Source of the DNA: Promethearchaeia archaeon
GTDB taxonomy: Archaea > Asgardarchaeota > Lokiarchaeia > Sigyniarchaeales > SOKP01
Reading direction: 5' to 3'
Length of the DNA: 6,855 nucleotides
NCBI GenBank assembly: GCA_029856445.1
Contig: JAHQWY010000200.1
Location: 1-6,855, forward strand
Of the stretch, positions 5,289 to 6,855 are shown piece after piece. Each line of letters begins with the position of its first letter. Within the stretch, counting starts at the first letter, position 1. Under the pieces are notes generated by a model that saw nothing but the letters and a program-made list of their open reading frames with translations, made no database searches and was not told the origin of the DNA. A program made the position numbers and the translations under genes.

Positions 5289-5975
5289 ATACCTAGACGA
5301 AAACAAAAAGTTAAATATTCAAGAAAAATCGTTTGTAAACATCTTGAACCTAAAGGAGATATAGGTAATAGCTTACAAGCTTTAGCTTATTGTCCTTTAA
5401 GAGATTTAATTTTAGGAACACGTGCCTACGTATGTCAGGTTTGTTCCTTGTATGATCCTGTCAAAAATAACCGCAGGTTTTCAGATCTATATGAAGAGAG
5501 TAAGAATATTGCTGAAAAGAAAATTAGAGAAAAGCAAATAAAGTTAGAAGAATATGAGCTTGCCTCAATAAAAGGAGATGAAGAAATAGACTTATCAATT
5601 GACGAATTTGAGGAAGAAGATGCAGAGATTCCATTAAAGTTTGAAAAAAGAAAAGCAGGTAAAGCGGATTTGGAAGATTCCGAAGAATTTGCTGATGTAG
5701 AATGCCCATTTTGTGGTGAAATGTTTGATGATCTCCCAGCCCATATCCAGAATTGTGAATTTGCACCCGATGACGTGAGTATTGATGATATATTGCCTAA
5801 AAGAAAGAAAAAAAGAAAGAAACCTAGTGAGACAGTTGGAACTAGTGATAAGGATACTGCTGAGAAGCAAAAATGCCCATATTGCGGAAAAGAATTCATT
5901 AGACTTGGCAGACATTTAAATTCTTGCTCAAAGAGACCTGCTGATGCCGAAGATGAGGAAGATGAAGATGAATAA
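5289..5975 (+). CDS. Zinc-finger protein with an N-terminal Cys/His site and two C2HC fingers; probable ATA start
   Basis: I do not recognise a named family. From 5289 it is 228 residues. The basic N-terminus (PRRKQKVKYSRK) leads into a Cys/His cluster: Cys16, His18, Cys35, and Cys49-x2-Cys52. A charged helical stretch (~60-130, probable coiled coil) follows. Two fingers of the form C-x2-C-x9-H-x3-C lie at 139-156 (CPFCGEMFDDLPAHIQNC) and 196-213 (CPYCGKEFIRLGRHLNSC), separated by a Lys/Arg run (KRKKKRKK, ~171-178), and the tail is Asp/Glu. The fingers resemble C2HC and UBZ4-type ubiquitin-binding fingers, but spacing is two residues shorter and the usual Asp after HL is Asn or Gln. DNA or RNA binding is equally possible. 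The in-frame TTG at 5448 would cut off the first Cys/His cluster, so I reject it. No ATG, GTG or TTG precedes it in frame back to the TGA at 5280. The gene lies 83 bp after the JAMM gene. Confidence 0.75.
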   Translation: MPRRKQKVKYSRKIVCKHLEPKGDIGNSLQALAYCPLRDLILGTRAYVCQVCSLYDPVKNNRRFSDLYEESKNIAEKKIREKQIKLEEYELASIKGDEEIDLSIDEFEEEDAEIPLKFEKRKAGKADLEDSEEFADVECPFCGEMFDDLPAHIQNCEFAPDDVSIDDILPKRKKKRKKPSETVGTSDKDTAEKQKCPYCGKEFIRLGRHLNSCSKRPADAEDEEDEDE

Positions 5976-6016
5976 GTAATCTATCTACCCTTTTACCATA
6001 TTGAGAGGAAATTAAG

Positions 6017-6187
6017 TCAAAATTTTACTTTTTTAAAGTATACTTCTTGAGTGTCTGAAATATAATTCTTTATAGGACTTTTAGATTGTTTCATAATTAA
6101 ATTTATGAAATCAACTAATCTATCTTGGTTTATTGCCATTCTATTAAAAAGAGTAGAAACTGATACTTTGTCATATTTTTCGAAAAA
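6017..6187 (-). pseudogene. Probable relic of a winged-helix domain protein
   Basis: On the minus strand a frame is open from just after a TAG (6190-6188) to a TGA at 6019-6017, 56 residues. It reads like the second half of a winged-helix domain: a hydrophobic-patterned segment YDKVSVSTLFNRMAI, a helix QDRLVDFINLIMKQ, then the wing-like IKNYISDTQEVYFKK. Such domains, found in archaeal transcription factors and PCI-type proteins, typically have a helix, a recognition helix and then 'gkI.g.ID...vvf'. The only in-frame ATG (6139) would give 40 residues and split the motif. No N-terminal part is found in the 70 bases upstream, which hold the dehydrogenase's 3' flank. I therefore read it as the truncated tail of a lost gene. 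A real small protein with a non-standard start is the alternative. Confidence 0.4.
6029..6034 (+). terminator. T6 run after the zinc-finger gene
   Basis: Six T in ACTTTTTTAAAG lie 53 nt after the stop of the zinc-finger gene and may end its transcript. On the minus strand the same bases encode Lys-Lys in the relic reading frame, so the run has another possible explanation. Confidence 0.25.
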
Positions 6188-6202
6188 CTATATATTATTT
6201 TT

Positions 6203-6224
6203 AGAAAAAGAATAAAAAAAGAAA
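6203..6224 (-). terminator. T-rich terminator after the acyl-CoA dehydrogenase
   Basis: On the minus strand, about 35 nt past the dehydrogenase stop, the DNA reads TTTC, T7, ATTC, T5, C. Repeated T runs like this are typical intrinsic terminators in archaea. It lies between the dehydrogenase and the relic frame. Confidence 0.4.
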
Positions 6225-6258
6225 CTATAATTTATAAAAGTCTTTCATAGTTTTTTAG

Positions 6259-6855
6259 TTAAACTCCCTTTCGCAATAAATAATTGGCAATTACCATCCT
6301 TTGAACTTCACTCGTTCCCTCGTAAATCTCACCCATCTTTGCATCTCTGAAATATCTTTCTACGGCGTAATCTTTCATTAAACCATATCCTCCATGTATT
6401 TGAACAGCACTATGAGCGGCTTGCATTGCTGCTTCTGACGCTACCAATTTTGCCATTGAACTAACGTGTCCGTAGTCCATTTGTTTGTCATGCATATATG
6501 CAGCTTTATGAGTAAAATATCGTCCTGCATCTATAGCACATGCCATATCTGCTATTTTCCATTGGATCGCCTGAAATCTTCCTATAGGTTGTCCGAATTG
6601 CACTCTCTCGTTTGCATATTTAATGGAGGCTTCTAAGGATGCTTGTCCTAGACCTACTGATTGGGCAGCAATAAGTATTCTTCCATATCCCAAAATCTGC
6701 ATTGTAAACTTAAATCCATTACCAATTTCTCCTAATATATTCTCCTGAGGTACTCGAACGTCTTCAAAAACAAGTACGGAGGTATTGGAGCCACGAACCC
6801 CTAATTTATTTTCTTTTGCACCAACAGAATAACCAGGAGTATCAGTATCAACAAT
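6259..6855 (-). CDS. Acyl-CoA dehydrogenase, C-terminal half (5' end outside window)
   Basis: The visible 198 residues are the C-terminal half of a typical ~380-residue FAD-dependent acyl-CoA dehydrogenase, which introduces the 2,3 double bond of acyl-CoA and passes electrons to electron-transfer flavoprotein. The frame stays open to the window edge, so the ATG at 6702 is internal. Segments in order: the end of the beta-barrel middle domain (KENKLGVRGSNT, then FEDVRVPQENILGE), the C-terminal helical domain with ERVQFGQPIGRFQ and the flavin-contacting QIHGGYG, and IYEGTSEVQR, whose Glu (about residue 179 of the fragment) is the catalytic base position used by short- and medium-chain enzymes. 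All expected residues are intact, so it looks functional. Chain-length specificity cannot be told. It may work with the racemase-like enzyme in branched acyl-CoA turnover, but the genes are ~4.4 kb apart on opposite strands and that link is inference. Confidence 0.93.
   Translation of the reverse strand: MVDTDTPGYSVGAKENKLGVRGSNTSVLVFEDVRVPQENILGEIGNGFKFTMQILGYGRILIAAQSVGLGQASLEASIKYANERVQFGQPIGRFQAIQWKIADMACAIDAGRYFTHKAAYMHDKQMDYGHVSSMAKLVASEAAMQAAHSAVQIHGGYGLMKDYAVERYFRDAKMGEIYEGTSEVQRMVIANYLLRKGV

Noticed and set aside
5279..5296. GTG at 5279 as start of the zinc-finger gene
   Set aside because: It is in another frame and meets a TAG after five codons; using it would need a frameshift for which there is no evidence.
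5448..5450. TTG as start of the zinc-finger gene
   Set aside because: It would remove 53 protein-like residues with a Cys/His cluster (CQVC lies directly before it), and no ribosome-binding site precedes it.
5435..5915. Three minus-strand open frames of 80-154 codons
   Set aside because: They are antisense to the zinc-finger gene. Their Ser/Phe/Leu-rich translations are the complement of its Glu/Lys-rich codons, and the plus frame has conserved zinc fingers.

Overview
The window is very AT-rich (roughly 30% GC by eye) and looks archaeal. Several first genes have a TATA-like box about 26-28 nt before the start codon and no Shine-Dalgarno sequence, and the gene content includes a ComD/ComE pair and an Rpn11/CSN5-type JAMM protease. 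Together with the SDS22-like leucine-rich repeats and the acyl-CoA genes, this points to an Asgard archaeon of the Lokiarchaeia kind. That assignment is inference from gene content, not from a marker gene.

Layout. Bases 2-553 (+) hold the 3' part of a leucine-rich-repeat protein with three near-perfect 22-residue repeats. Bases 624-1829 (+) encode a family III CoA-transferase-fold protein that carries the catalytic His/Asp pair of alpha-methylacyl-CoA racemase. It converges, 7 bp apart, on a small four-helix membrane protein (1837-2229, -). A 192-bp divergent spacer then precedes comD-comE (2422-3470, +), the two subunits of sulfopyruvate decarboxylase of coenzyme M synthesis, joined by an ATGA overlap. 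Bases 3604-5205 (+) encode a 533-residue protein with a complete Rpn11-like JAMM motif joined to a C-terminal TPR-like helical region. It is followed by a zinc-finger protein (5289-5975, +) whose reading frame has no ATG, GTG or TTG at its proper beginning and probably starts at ATA behind a GGTGAT ribosome-binding site. Bases 5976-6258 hold no complete gene but contain what looks like a broken winged-helix relic on the minus strand. The window ends inside an acyl-CoA dehydrogenase (6259-6855, -).

How the genes relate. Two themes appear. One is acyl-CoA metabolism (racemase/CoA-transferase and acyl-CoA dehydrogenase), although the two genes are far apart and on opposite strands. The other is a possible protein-modification pair: a JAMM-TPR protein followed 83 bp later by a protein with two C2HC fingers that resemble ubiquitin-binding UBZ fingers. 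comDE is a self-contained metabolic operon. There is no mobile element, CRISPR array, tRNA or rRNA that I can see. The most interesting items are the JAMM-TPR fusion with its zinc-finger neighbour, the apparent ATA start, and comDE in a probable Asgard genome.
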